Part shown: positions 32,901 through 45,018 of the stretch, piece after piece
Layout of the letters: every line of letters begins with the position of its first letter
Position numbering within the stretch: position 1 is the first letter of the stretch
Source of the DNA: Oscheius tipulae
Taxonomy: Eukaryota > Nematoda > Chromadorea > Rhabditida > Rhabditidae
Assembly (NCBI GenBank): GCA_037178975.1
Contig: JASJZH010000004.1
Span: 9,734,001-9,798,000 of the forward strand
Direction of reading: 5' to 3'
Length of the DNA: 64,000 nt
Notes under the pieces: model-generated
Databases searched by the model: none
Seen by the model: the letters and a program-made list of their open reading frames with translations, nothing else
What the model was told of the DNA's origin: nothing
Translations under genes and position numbers: made by a program

Positions 32901-35900
32901 TGTGGAGAAAACACAAGAGTTGAACCCTAACTTTTGTTCGAGTCGTGATCAACTTGTCCAGAGACTAAAATTTGTCAGCCAGTTTTGTAGCCTTCGACGT
33001 CATTATTTCAATTTCTGATGCTCTGCAAACTTGTAGCATTTAACCTGGCCTGAAACATTACAGAACAAAGTAAGACCAGAAAATGAGCGCTTGAACTCGA
33101 AAGCGTAGGCGAAGAGACGCGGTACAATGACAGCACTTCTATGGAAGGGTAGGCTGTATGTTTGAGCAGTTCCTAGCAGCTGAGAGATTGTAAAAGTTTA
33201 GGATTCTCCTATTAGGAAAACAGGTTATTGAGCTGTCAAAATGGTGATAGTTAGTCTCTGGCTGATTGTGAGCTCGGTACTAATGAAAGCTTGTCCCCGT
33301 TCGTGTGAAATGGAATGTAATTTGAGAGTTGCAATGAAAAAGTTAGCACGAATCTTCTTTACGGAAAACCAGAATTTGTAAAAGAACGATGTTTCCGGCT
33401 TGACGGTAGAAGTCTGTTTCTGTGTCTCTCTCAGCTTTGTACAGGCTATGTGGATGTTTGGCATAGAAAGAATGTACAAATTGACATCAAAAATCACTAG
33501 AACTTTAACTTGTAAAGCCCGAAAAACCTGTAGAAAGTTTCTTCGGAAAGTTCTCGTAACATTGAAACACTAGCAAAGACATGTACTCAGCTGATTGGTC
33601 TGAGTTTGCCTCCCCTTTTCTAGGTAATAGGGTCTCTGACAGCCAGCTGGCTTGTCAAATGAACCGAGTCGAGAGGCACTGAAAAGTACTTTAAACATGA
33701 CCAACAATTTTCAAAGAACAAATGAGACTGATGTGGAAAGTACAATTCGAGACCGATCACACGACTAGAATCCGAAAAATCCATATCCGTCTTTGGTCTT
33801 TGTTAATCCAATTCGTACGAAATCCAAAGGGATAGATTAGAGAGTAGTGAGAAGAGCTGCGTCATCGAATTTCTTCGAATGAGAAGCGAGAAGAGAGAGA
33901 GGAAAAGCATGAATACATGCTCATGGAATCAAAAAAAGGAGTATTTTGAAGAATTGGAGATATAGTGACGAGAAAATGGAAAAGATGTTAGGGATTTGGG
34001 GAGCGATGATGACCAGCACCAACTAGTGTCGATGACCCAAGTTTGTTCGCTAGCTTGTGTCTCGATGGTCTTGTGAAGTCGCGTGTTTTAGGGACGGAGA
34101 CAAAAAGTTTTGAAAAGCCGCCACCTGGTACATTGGCTGAAAGAAAAGCAAGTGTCGTACGAAAGTCTTGTGGCTGTCTTGTGGTCAGCTACTCACAAAA
34201 GGATGCTGAGTAGAGGCTATGAGGTCACCAGCAGTCTACAAGCTTCCAGTTTAACAATTTGTCACTTTTGTTGTTTTTATCTGACAGAACCAGTTCTGTC
34301 AAGAGAAGATGTGCTAAAGAAGAAGTCCCTTTTTTTGACCACAGCCTAAAATTAGACGATCTAAGAAGATCCAGAATTTGTCAGTGTATAAGTGATCGTG
34401 CAACCTCTTCCATCTGGAGATGGTAGAAAAACAGTTCATTCAAGGTTTTTAGACCTTTAGAAGCAGAATTGAACGCAAGTGAGGTCCTTTAATTAAATCA
34501 AATTCTCTTAAATTTTTCTTTTTATGACTGGTGAAAAGCCATAGGAGAACACTGGCTAGACAGACTAGGCTGTAACCTAAACCCCAATCTAAAGCGCTTC
34601 CGATTGACCTGCTTCATTTCGTGACAATGACTTACCTAGCTATAAAAGAAGATACTGATACCTAATTAGGATCAATTTTTAGCTGACGTAGTAATTAGCA
34701 ATGAAAAACTGAGTCCTGAAACTTCATGGAGATTCAGAAAAGCTGTTCATACCCCTGTCTTTTCTCACAGGCTGAAAATAGAAAATGAGTACAAGAACAA
34801 GTCAAGAATTTTGCCTACGAAACTAATAACACGGTGGCTATTATTAGTCGAGACTAATCCTTGCTATGCGGTGGGAAGAATAGGGGAAATGATAATTGCT
34901 CTTTTGGTCTCTATCAATAGGAATTTTTCGAACCGTGAAAGGAGACAGAAGAGCCAAAAAGAGAATGTTATCAATCGATCTTTTGCTCTCCTTTGGTCGA
35001 TAAGGATAGGATGGGCAAATATGTCCTGAGACTAAAATGATAGTCGCTCGGGAGAAAGAGTAGAAGTCAACATGAAAGATGCTTGAAAGTAGCCTCAAAA
35101 CACGTAGTGTCCTCACAGGATTTGCCTGTCTTTTGTCCTGAATGACGTATAGCAAACCCTGTTGGTCCGAAACAATGTCCGGCTCGAGGACTCGACTGAA
35201 AACGATCAGCTTATGAACCAGATATAGGTACAGCTTTAGTTGTTCGACTACGTTAAGTACTGCTTCATGTCTAGGGATCTTTCTATTTCTATTATCACCT
35301 AGTTGGGATAGCTTTGGCCCCATGTTTAATGGTGTTATCGTGGCTGAATCAGACTAAGCCGAATCTAGCCCGTCGTAGCAATGCGGCTCACTTTGTTCAA
35401 TGACTAAAGAGGCATAAATTTGAAAGAACCGCCAGAACAGTCTAGTTCGGCATCAAGTTCAAAATGCCCAAAAACCTGTGTGTGTATGTGTGTCTGAAGC
35501 CCTAATTGGCAATTTGTCAAATATACTTTGTGTAGATGGTCACTAAAATGGTAAGAATTTTTAATTGCTCAGAAGTGTTAATATCAAAAATATGAAAGCG
35601 TAATGGTGTCTGTGGTAGACTCTGTGTGTTTGTTTGTGGAGTTGTCCGGGATCTCGAAACAAAAGCAAAACAAGCTGTACATCGTTGTTGCAAATTGTTT
35701 TCAATTAATTGAGTTGGACGATAACTCGGAAACGTGACGAAGAATTCTCTCGCTACCGATGAAATACCTTCGACAGAGGAGAGAAAACAGTCGAGACTGA
35801 AAGATAGAGTAATAGAGGAACAGAGAGACTGAGAGACAGTGTGATAGAGAGATAGGGAGAGGAGAAACAGAGAAGGGGAGACAGAGGCAGAGACACAGAG

Positions 35901-36402
35901 GTACAGAGAGACAGAAGTCCCAAACTGAAGAAACGGGGTTTACATGAAAAGCACGAAAAGATGGCCAGTAGCGGCGTCGCCAGACGGTGGAGCTGGCTGG
36001 TCGAATATGAGAAAAGCTACGTGCCAGAATATGTCACGAGATCAGAATGTTGCGGAACCCACGCCCAATGACATTCTTCTAATAGTCTGATCCGTGTTGA
36101 ACGAGAGATATGTGGCATTACGCCACGTATTCAGTTAATCCGGAGTTCAAAATACGGTCTTTGTACTCACAGTTGTAAGCTTTGAAAAAGAGAACAGGAG
36201 GCAGCTATGGAAATTTAGGTGATCATGAAGAAGGAGTGGTTGTGATTTCTGTGCCAGGTATACAGACACGAACACAGACAAACAACCCTATTTTGCCCAA
36301 ATGCAAAAATTGGGTCATAGGAGGATTATCCACAGTTTACCCTTTTGTCAGTGCTGATTCTGGGCACAACAAGAGGTGTTCTATGTTTTGGCATGAAAGA
36401 CT
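29976..36402. other. 6.4-kb tract with no convincing gene
   Basis: Contains GAGACA/TGTCTC simple sequence (about 31295-31350, 32195-32225, 32480-32640, 35795-35915). Three longer frames were weighed: a hydrophobic 111-codon frame at 30479-30814, a 134-codon frame at 31562-31158 and a 159-codon frame at 35323-34844. None shows splice-supported extension or recognisable family. Some of the sequence should contain the start of NHR 2. Confidence 0.5.
35795..35915. repeat. GAGACA-type microsatellite, intergenic
   Basis: Run of imperfect GAGACAGAGA units, the longest copy outside an intron in this window. Confidence 0.85.
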
Positions 36403-37320
36403 TTATGGGTAACATGAAGATAAAAATTTTAAGCTTTTCTTCAGTTCTCCTTTCGTTATGCAACAGTCCAGTTTATTACCGATGTCGTTGAAGCCTCTCC
36501 CAATCTTCATGGCTCTGTTGTATCCCCAGTAGGATGCCCATGAGTTGACTATGATCCAATACTTCAAACCAGCTTTGGTTTCCCCAAAACCCACTTTGAC
36601 ATGTCTGAACCAATCACGGCGAGTCTTTTCAATGTCTTCCTGTAAGATTGGTTTTCTCTGCCCTGAATTTGAATGCAGATCATGTAGTTGGGAACCGAGG
36701 TAGAAGCAAGGATTTAGAATATTCCACGGCCTCCTTGGGTTTGCACTCGAAGAATGTCGCAGTAGGGAGTCTTCTCGGCCCAGTTGAACCTGAATAACGA
36801 GTATGCATAACTTCTATCGGAGGGATTTCAGAGCAAGGAATTTTCTGATTTGGGTGAGCAAGAGAAAGAAGAGTCCAGTGACAGTCTAACAGGAAAGTGC
36901 TGAACTTACTGCTTCACATTCTAAAAAAAACCAGGCTTCCGCTAAAAATAAAAAATCTCCATCATCTAAAACTACACACCTGGACAGCGCAGCTGGACAT
37001 TCTTATTGAAAGGTTGGCGGCCCGTTGAGCAGGGTTTGAGTAGTTTTCCAATCTACAACAATCTGACAGCCAGGTTCTTCGGGACCAGTTCCATCACGTT
37101 CAGATATCAGTGAGCTCATGTTGAGATTCGTTATCTTAAAAAATGGAAGCTATTTCGGTACGAAAAACAGCCGACCTTCAATGCTCAATACGGTTACAAG
37201 CCATTGCATGCCCGAGGACAAACATGCGCCTCCGAAGCCTCCACAGTAGCCGCCATAGACGAGCCCAAGACCATGATCAACAGCATCTGATCCACCGCCA
37301 GATCATCTCATGTAGAAGAA
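36403..37320 (-). pseudogene. Papain-family (C1A) cysteine protease remnant
   Basis: Pieces appear in the order expected for a cathepsin: GGYCGGFGGACLSSGMQWL (about 37265-37205, like the C-GG motif), TTQTLLNGPPTF (about 37052-37015, like NGPV), FNWAEKTPYCDI (about 36795-36760), and a clean last exon 36639-36403 with VGFGETKAGLKYWIIVNSW and YWGYN. The catalytic Asn context (NSW) is present. The His region reads RHVKVGFG, one residue short of the usual HAV-VGYG spacing, and no QG-C-SCWAF catalytic-Cys motif was found. Stops separate the pieces. A functional but highly divergent gene with unrecognised introns is less likely. Confidence 0.65.
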
Positions 37321-37352
37321 GCTAGTAGACATAAACATGGACAAACTTTATT

Positions 37353-38530
37353 CTAACTATCTACTGGAGTCGAGCTTCTTCTCAATCCTTCTCCTGACAC
37401 CCTGTCCCAGATCTGCTGTATGTTCAGAGCCCGTCTAGCACCTCGAGATCCAATCTTGACAGCTGCTTTGAGATTTTCGTTGTGAAACTCCCGAAATTCT
37501 CCAATGTCAACCAGTGTTGTCACATGAATGTGGTGCTTCTTGTTCCTACTGACATGCTCCGTGATCAGAACCACACATTCCTCCAGACCAATCGACCAAG
37601 CTTCCACATTGGAAGCTCCGATCTTGTAAGTATTGTATTCTGGGTGATGCTGGATGTTAGGAACTGATTCCCCCAGACGATAGAATGTATCGAGTTTTTT
37701 GATAATTTGGATGTCTTGACACTGAGATGCGTCAGAAACTACTGCCTAAATGGTCCGGCTGAGATTCAAAATACTGCTCGGTACCTGAACGGCTGCTGTC
37801 AAGGCATCTCCCAGACCGAAAAAATGTTTGCCCGAGAGTCTGAACTGGATCTTGTACTCAACGTGAGGGACTAATGATGTGAATAGGTCGAGAGTTTCCT
37901 TCGCGCCTCCGCTACGGTCTTGTTCATCGAAGAAGACTGAGGCCTGGAATCTATTGAATTTTGTCTGTCAATCTCTGCCTCTCTGTCTATCTCTGTCTCT
38001 CTGAACCCTATAGAGAACGAAACTCCGAGCCTCAAGAGTACTCACCAGATTCAATCTCTCCAAAACTCCTTGACTTATCCCATGTATTCGGCCATTCTCT
38101 GGAGGACTCAGTTCCAAAGACTCTGGTCTGATAACGTCGGCAGCAGCGGTCAAATTCTTGTCACAGACCATCCGTAGCTTCACTGCACTGATCGGAAAGA
38201 ACTCTTCGAAGAATTTGTTGTCTATAAGTTCCTGAATACTCAAAAATTGAGCTAGGAAGTAAAAAATTTTACCAAAATGATCAACTCGTAGCGAAAGTAT
38301 CCAAGAGCATTGCGAAATCGGTCTCTCATCCAGGCCACAGAGTAGTTTTCTTCGTAGCCACATTCAAAATAATGTTTTTCCTTGAATTCTAAGAAGATTC
38401 TGTCGGCGTAAGTCTGTTCCAATTTTAGTTGACCGACTACTCGGATGTTGAAGCGACGTCTTGTTTGTGTTATGAAACGATTCATGGCCTCATTTGAGCG
38501 GAAAAGACGTTTAAACGAGTCCGGCTCCAT
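37353..38530 (-). CDS. Conserved-looking protein of unknown function (331 residues)
   Basis: Four exons, all phase 0: 38530-38273, 38231-38046, 37943-37785, 37745-37353. The product starts MEPDSFKRLFRSNEAMNRF; it has no signal peptide or membrane span and is rich in charged residues. Notable stretches are ECGYEENYSVAWMRDRF, ASVFFDEQDRSGGAKETLD and AWSIGLEECVVLITEHV. The pattern of alternating hydrophobic residues suggests a globular alpha/beta protein, but I recognise no family. The stop overlaps an AATAAA signal (TAGAATAAAG), giving a very short 3' UTR. The second intron carries a GAGACA-type repeat. Uniform intron phase and clean signals make the gene itself solid. Confidence 0.8.
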
Positions 38531-38802
38531 CTAAATAAGCATATTTAATGGAAAAAAATTAGAAGCTACCTTCGAAATAATCGCGAAAAGTATAACTTCG
38601 GAGAAAGAGAGCAGATTCAACATGTTTGAAAAGGAAGAGGGGATAAAACTGATAGCATGTGCGCTCTGCGGGTATTTGTTTGTTGGTGGCGAAATAGTTG
38701 AACGGGCCGGAAAGGGGGAAGATACGGGTCTTGGCAAAGAGACAGAGTAATAGAGAGAAAGACAGAGAGAGCACGCAAACAAAAAAATTAAAAAAAAAAT
38801 TT

Positions 38803-38873
38803 GCGTCCGGGGGGAATCGAACCCCCGTCGAATGCTTGGAAGGCATCCATGCTGACCATTACACCACGGACGC
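38803..38873 (-). tRNA. tRNA-Gly (anticodon TCC)
   Basis: The reverse strand starts GCGTCCGTGGTGTAATGGTC, with anticodon loop CTTCCAA, T arm GGTTCGATTCC and matching acceptor stem GCGTCCG/CGGACGC. Length 71 without CCA, nearly identical to worm tRNA-Gly(TCC). No intron. Confidence 0.97.
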
Positions 38874-38998
38874 GCTGACGGGCGGCAAATTCTACCAAGT
38901 GAGATCCATGGATCTTTGGATGATCTGATCCAGAAACGGGTTCTCGACAAAGAGATACGATTTTGGATGTCCCGTAAAGCAATTTTCTTCTGAAACGT

Positions 38999-39070
38999 GG
39001 CCGAGTGGTCTAGTGGTATGATTCTCGCTTAGGGTGCGAGAGGTCCCGGGATCGATCCCCGGCTCGGCCC
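38999..39070 (+). tRNA. tRNA-Pro (anticodon AGG)
   Basis: Acceptor stem GGCCGAG/CTCGGCC, A box TGGTCTAGTGG, anticodon loop TTAGGGT, T arm GGATCGATCC. It is followed by a T run, a Pol III terminator. Divergent from the tRNA-Gly, with 125 bp between them. Confidence 0.97.
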
Positions 39071-41978
39071 GATTTTTACGTTTTTTTTTCTGACTCCGTC
39101 TCTTTTAATACAGCTCTGGTCCAGAGCGTTGACCAAAAGAATCCAATTTCCGATTCTCCAGTCATTTGACTTCTCGCTACTCCCTGAAAAGAGGACAAAT
39201 CACACATCCTGTTCAGAGTTCTTTTTTTTTCCAGCTAGTTAGCGTCTTCTCAGTAATTGATCTTTGCAGGTCGTCTTTTGCTCTTATCTACAAGGTTTGG
39301 GTTCAGTTTTCCAATAAGATCTTCTGCAACCTGTCTGCTGATTACTGCTATTTAAGATTTACTCGAGAAGGTCTGTCGCGTACAAGCGCGCTCTTTGCCC
39401 TTTATGCCCGCCCGTGTATACGTCAGAGTTCTCGTGGAAGTGAGGTAAGTTGATAAAATAATAAAAAAATAATAAATATTCCCGGTTTTGCCAAAGGCCT
39501 TCGTCGAATGCATAAGAGTTTGATACTCAATGGGGAAGGCGTTCCTAGAAAAGCTTGGGCAGTTTTGGAACGAAATGCCTTGCGACTTGGCCCCTCGCGA
39601 AGTCTCCGCAACGGTCGGCGTCGCAAGACCCCGCAAGAGCTTGACTCACAGAGCTCTCTATCTCCGTCGTTATTCGGATAGAAAATTTACCTTTTTGACA
39701 GCCGTCTCCGACGGCGCGTATAATCCTATCTCCCAGTGCTTAACAGGAAATAAAGTCCTACTCACCTGCTTTAAATTAGGCTTACTTCGTCTGTTGAATA
39801 TGGGCATATTTTTTTTAGTGGCACTAATCCTCTAAGAGAGAGATCAGAAGCCCAACAGATCATACTGGAGCTGGGAGACAGTAAACTCTGAATCATTCCG
39901 CAGCCATTATAGTCCATCTTGTACCGAGATATCATGACTGGTTGCAGCTGTGGTTCATAAATTTGGTAGTCGTGTTCTGTAGGAAATACGGTTAAAAAAG
40001 AAATAGACGGGGGTTATGTTGCATGTGCGCTTACAAAATTTTTAGGGATAGGGACCGGAATATTCTGACCGAGCAGAAATGCAGCAATGCAAAAGTCGCT
40101 CCCCTCTGACTGCCATTTATCATTCAATTTCTAACCTAACTTTGGAACTTGCACCTGTTTCCTTTGCCTCACACCTTCCGTGTTCATTCATTCACGTTAT
40201 TTCTGTTTCCGACTTTTTTTTAAGCCTTTTTCCATCTGCGTACAAGAGATTGTTTTGGGCCTACAACCTCGATCCTGTTGTAAGAACTCATTCTCGAACC
40301 ATTTCCAAGAGAGACTCTGTCAAAACAAGTTTTTAGATGTCTGACAAGAAGAGAGAGCTCAAAAACAACGACGCTTGTTTATAACCTCTTTTATCCATGT
40401 ACAGATCCCCTCGAATCACTGAAAGTCAGTTTTCTTGCCTACTGGCTAAAGTTTGTGTGTGTGGAAAAGTGAGTCTCAATGGTCTCTTAATTTCTGTTTT
40501 TGCTTGTCTGGCTTCGCCTAGTATAAGATACACAAATTCATTAATAACTGAGTGAGCAGCAGCGTAGATTGGCGTGTAATTCTACGACACAGATTACAAC
40601 GACTTTTGACTGCTGAACTGTCTCTGCCCCTCTATCTCTCTGTTTCTCTGTCTCTCTGTCTCTCTCCCTGTCTTGACAAAGAGACAAAAGCCACTACATA
40701 CCACAAAATTCACAATTCAATTATTGCGGATCTTGAAAAAGGGCATCTGGTGACCTATACCACAATTTCACCATTTCGGCGGTTTGGAAAATCTGGACTT
40801 TTGCACTGACAATGGCAGTAGCTGCAGTTTCAGGACAGAAGCCTGATCTTTTCGTCAGAGTATGATCAGCTGTTAAAACATTGCCAAATTGTATGTAAGT
40901 AATGAAATAAATCGTCTCTTTCTCTTTTTTCGCAACCCTTATGTCCTATACTCTAAACAATACTCTTACTACTTCGGTAAAATGCATTCTCTCCGGCACT
41001 TTCACGAGCAGACCAGCGCTTATGGCCCAACATATACTTATTCAGCATTGAATCTGGCAAAAACCTTACAATATCTAACAAAGTTTAAAAACCTTTTTAC
41101 TTCACCTGTGCGAGCCACATACGTTTTCGGAAACATTGGGAGCGTTCTGGAACACTTTCTGTTTTGCCAAAAGCCCAGAAACACAACTCCCACGTCCATC
41201 TGACCATTCTCATGAAATTTCAACTTATTCTCGTTCCAGCGAGCATAACACCGTCATGAGTACATGGCTGGAAGTTTCAAGACTTGTACTCTAAAATAAG
41301 AAATTTGTACTCAAGAACCTGGAATTCTCGTGCAATTTATCCAGGAAAGAGTACTTACTACAACTAACTCATTGTCCATTGAACAGACTGGACTCCCCTC
41401 CACAGGGATTGCTTCGCACAATTGCTTAAGCGATCCCCTGTCAAGCATACTTATTTACTCTTCGTTATACTTCCTTTATTTCTCAGTCCCTCTGTCTTTC
41501 GGTCTCTCTGTCCTTCTGACTCTTTATTTAAAAAGTTCGAGGACAAATCGCATGTCCATAAAATCGTTTGAAATCGACCTCCACGGGATAAACCAGAAAC
41601 GATTCCAAAAATCTTGTACAACATCTTATACGTTGATATTTAGACAGACAAGGACACGTGTTTAGCTGAAAAATACAGATAGTACGTCAGGTGAGCAAAG
41701 TTTAATCCTTATCATATAGACAATAGAATTAGTGTATTTTTGTTTCTTTGGTACACTGTACTCGTATTCAGAGCTTATGACTCTGACCCACAATGGCGAC
41801 ACTTTGCGGCACAATTTTTTGCGGACATTTTTCAGCTTCACAATGTTCTGCAAAATTGAAGTCCTTGATGAGAGCTACAATTTTGCTAAATATTGCTATG
41901 CTTAAAACGTAATCTTGGGCTCGAAAAACAAGGTGAGAATGGACGGGGAAAGTGTTTCACTGCGAAACCAGAGAGTTC
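39071..41978. other. 2.9-kb intergenic tract
   Basis: Holds the second copy of the peptide-frame repeat (39575-39649), a fragment AGCCGTCTCCGACGG near 39703 and a CTCTGTCTCTC microsatellite (about 40620-40680). Open frames are short and T-rich, without splice context. No gene seen. Confidence 0.55.
39575..39649 (+). repeat. Dispersed repeat copy 2, keeping the peptide frame
   Basis: Inverted relative to 2511-2585. Synonymous-looking differences dominate: ACCTGGCTCCTCGGGAAGCC against ACTTGGCCCCTCGCGAAGTC. In this copy the frame extends upstream to 39530 (MGKAFLEKLGQFWNE). Confidence 0.7.
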
Positions 41979-42097
41979 GCTTACGGCCACACCACGTTGA
42001 AAGTACGCCATCCCGTCCGATCTGGCAAGTCAAGCAACGTTGGGCCCGGTTAGTACTTGGATCGGAGACGGCTTGGGAATCCCGGGTGTCGTAAGCT
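41979..42097 (+). rRNA. 5S ribosomal RNA
   Basis: 119 nt, GCTTACGGCC to GTCGTAAGCT, with CATCCCGTCCGATCTGGCAA and AGTACTTGGATCGGAGACGG, very close to worm 5S. The terminal stem pairs (GCTTACG/CGTAAGC) and a T run follows. It is a single copy here rather than a tandem array. Confidence 0.97.
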
Positions 42098-42415
42098 TTT
42101 TTATTTTTCGTGTTCAAACTACCTCCTGCTCTCAAAATATTAACAAAATACAAAAGAAAAATCTTTTACCCACTTCCTCCCACTATTTTCTTCTACGTAC
42201 AGATACACTTCTACTCCTCCCCTTCTGAATAAGTGCTCAATTGACGACATCCCTCCTCTTTTCTAGACGAAAAGTGTGTCTAATGAGATTTTGTCCTATC
42301 CGTTCTCTTTCAATTTTTGCTCCCAGGACGTATATTTTTGAAGGCTGTTTGTGCTCGACCCTTACTTTTTGTACGGTGTTCACCTATTGACATCTTCAGA
42401 AAAGTTGTCTGACTG
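42098..42415. other. Spacer between 5S rRNA and the receptor gene
   Basis: T/C-rich sequence with no gene. No spliced-leader RNA sequence (GGTTTAATTACCCAAG) or Sm-site structure was found on either strand. Confidence 0.6.
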
Positions 42416-45018
42416 ATGATTCCTGAACCTCAGGAAGCCTGCTCTCTTCAATATGCTGTCTATCAGGACTTTCTCTTCCAGGTAAAACTCTCATGTGGAT
42501 ACCAAATGATAAAAGTTTTTAGGCAAGTTGGTATGCCGCTTCAGGAACAGGAATCATGTCTCTGCTCACAGTGGTCCCTTTGTGTAGACTTATTAACGGA
42601 CAGGTCAAGTTGCCTAGTACAAAAGTGGGTGATTTTTGCACATCTCGATAGAAGTTTCTTTCAGCTTCTAGCCTTTCAATTGGTCTTCTTCTCTACCGTA
42701 TATGTTATTGTACAGCTTGCAACGAAGGTGGGACATTTCCATGGTTGTAAAAGTTCTCGCCATAACTACACAAAATGTAGACAGAAAGCCGGGTCGTATC
42801 TCTATTGCCTCGGCAGAATATACAGTCTCATCCGTAACCTGAACATGTTAGGCTGGCTCTTAAACCAATCGCTCTGAATAACACAGCATGTCGTCGATTG
42901 CTAACCCAGACATTCGAACATGAGTCTTTACATAGTTCCCTATGTTCTTTTACGCTTATCTGGGTAAGGGAGCTTGCCATGAAGTATTTCTAGAATCAGG
43001 TCTTTGACAGGATAACCACATGGAGCTTGTCAGTTTCCTGACATTTGAATAATTTTCGACCGAAAAGGGCATGTTCACCTTCCTTTTCGGTACCTCTTCA
43101 AACAGTTTCGTAGCATAGCTGAAAATGATGAAATTATGATGTTGGATCTCGTTTCTTGTTTACAGCATTTGTTTTATGGAAACAGCACGCTGCCTTTTGT
43201 AATATGAGACGAATAACCAAAAGTATATATGTTGCAGTTCAAAGTGTTTTTCAGTTCAAACTGTTCTGAACTAGTTCAAACTGTTCCAACACTTTGAACT
43301 AGTTCAAACTGTTCTATTTCAGTTCGAAGTGTTTTACGGCAGTTCAAACTGTTTTGAACTAGTTCAAAGTGTTTTTTTTTCTTTTTAATCATTTGTGGTG
43401 CGTTTTTATCAGATTTTTGGATGTTTTTACCTTTTTATTTTCTTTTCATCAATCAAATCATAAAATTCTCAGCATTTTGACACCAAAACGACTTGAAAAG
43501 TTCCCATTAGGCAATTCTGGAGCTCCAATATCCCATTTCCTTCACGTTTTTGACGTTTTTCTGATTTGTTCGCCCTATTCGCTCATTTTTAGTTTTTCTT
43601 TTTCAAAACGAGCGAATCACAAAAGATGTCAAGAATGTAATAAAAATGGGATGTTGGAGCTTCTAAAGGGGGTTTCGTCAAGTCGTTCTAGTGTCAAAAT
43701 GCTGATAATTTTACGATTTGTACGATGGAAACAAAATAAAAACGAAAAACATCCTCAAATATGGTAAAAACGCTTTACAAATAAGAAGAAAGGAAATAAA
43801 AACACTTTGAAAAACACAAAAACACACAAAACAGTTTGAACTGCCGTAAAACACTTCGAACTGAAATAGAACAGTTTGAACTAGTTCAGAACAGTTTGAA
43901 CTGAAAAACACTTTGAACTGCAACATATATATATATAGACAAAGCTTTTATTTCCAGGCTCTACACAGTACACTCTCCCTCCTGTATCCAAACGAGCCTT
44001 GTGGTCCTGTCGTCTACGCCAAGGACTGCTTGTGGTCGTATCCCATCGCAGCCTTTTCTCTGTTTGGAATAGTCTTTACACATGTAACTTCAGCAAGTTT
44101 CGTTTAACTAGCTGCTTAAAGTGCGGTATAAATGTCGCCCGACTCTTGGCATCTACTCTACCATCTAGTTTCCGACTGGAGAGACGATCTATCGGAATGC
44201 TCATAGCTTTTGTATCGGTCAGTTTCTGAGAAAGGCGACAAGTTTGAAGGACTGGTTAAGATTTTTCTGTCACTGTCCTTCACTATTGTTCTGACATCGA
44301 CCGCAAACCCTTTGGACAAAAGAATGAACTGTGCCGTCTACCCGACGTCAGCCATGCCCACCGCTAATCTTCTCTTCTACTTCCTCCTCGTTATTGAAAT
44401 TATAACCATCGTCATATATGGCTATTCACGGCTGAGGAATGAGAAAATTGCGGAAGAGTCAGGGTGAGAGAGACAAAGAGACAAAGAGAGGGACAGATAA
44501 AGAGAGAAAAAGAAACATAGAGACAGAGAATGGCCCCCATTTTCAGACAGTACGACCTGGACAAGCGTCTTCAAGTTGCCGAAAATCTCCAAACGATCCG
44601 TTACTTTTTCCCAACATTACTATTCCATTTTGTTACCATGGTCGTTTACACGATAATTACTATCATCTTGAGGGACTTGATAGTTTCCGAGCAGTCAAAC
44701 CAAGTCCATGGGACCAGAATCGGCTACGCGACATCGGTAAGCTAGCACATTTCATTTTTCCAGAAAAAAGCACTGCATGTTCTCCTATGTTCTAGACATT
44801 CCTTTCTTTAGTCTCCGTCTTTTCAGGCCTACAAGCTCTTACTGATGTTTCTTCAGATCATCCCCTATTACATCCTGCTCCAAAACTTGCTCCTATATGT
44901 CATGCTGAAAAAGGAACAGAGGAGCCGAAAAAAGTTTCAGCGCTCATTAGAGGGAAGGGGGGAAGCTGTGGGAGATGTCTATTTCATGAGTCTGGCTGAT
45001 CAGTGGAGGAAAACTTAA
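42416..45018 (+). CDS. Serpentine receptor, SRA/SRAB-like, middle exon unresolved
   Basis: Multi-pass chemoreceptor. Clear exons: 42416-42481, 42665-42727 (TM1, VFFSTVYVIVQLA), 43958-44083, about 44223-44463, 44547-44736 and 44827-45018. Family landmarks are YDLDKRLQVAENLQTIRYF before TM6 and the C-terminal GDVYFMSLADQW, close to the YF-L-W ending of SRA/SRAB proteins. Between 44083 and 44223 the expected ER-motif segment is visible (FRLERRSIGMLIAF), but it is in a different frame from the following SEKGDKFEGLVKI, and no splice pair repairs it. The gene may be a recent pseudogene or have an unseen small intron. AATAAA overlaps the stop. Intron 2 (42728-43957) contains a 694-bp foldback element. 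Confidence 0.7.
43231..43924. mobile_element. 694-bp foldback (long inverted repeat) element
   Basis: Two arms of roughly 320-360 bp, 43231-43590 and 43605-43924, are inverted copies around a 14-nt T-rich loop (43591-43604). The outer 130 bp are nearly perfect and are built of smaller units (CAGTTCAAACTGTT, GAACTAGTTC). The inner arm matches at about 80-85% by eye. Flanks are TA-rich (ATATAT), so the target duplication cannot be defined. It lies wholly inside intron 2 of the receptor gene, about 30 bp before the acceptor. Confidence 0.93.

Noticed and set aside
34844-35323. 159-codon minus-strand frame as a gene.
   Set aside because: Composition and residue pattern look random and nothing around it supports transcription.
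41979-42415. Spliced-leader RNA gene next to the 5S gene, as in C. elegans.
   Set aside because: Neither the SL1 leader sequence nor an Sm site was found on either strand.
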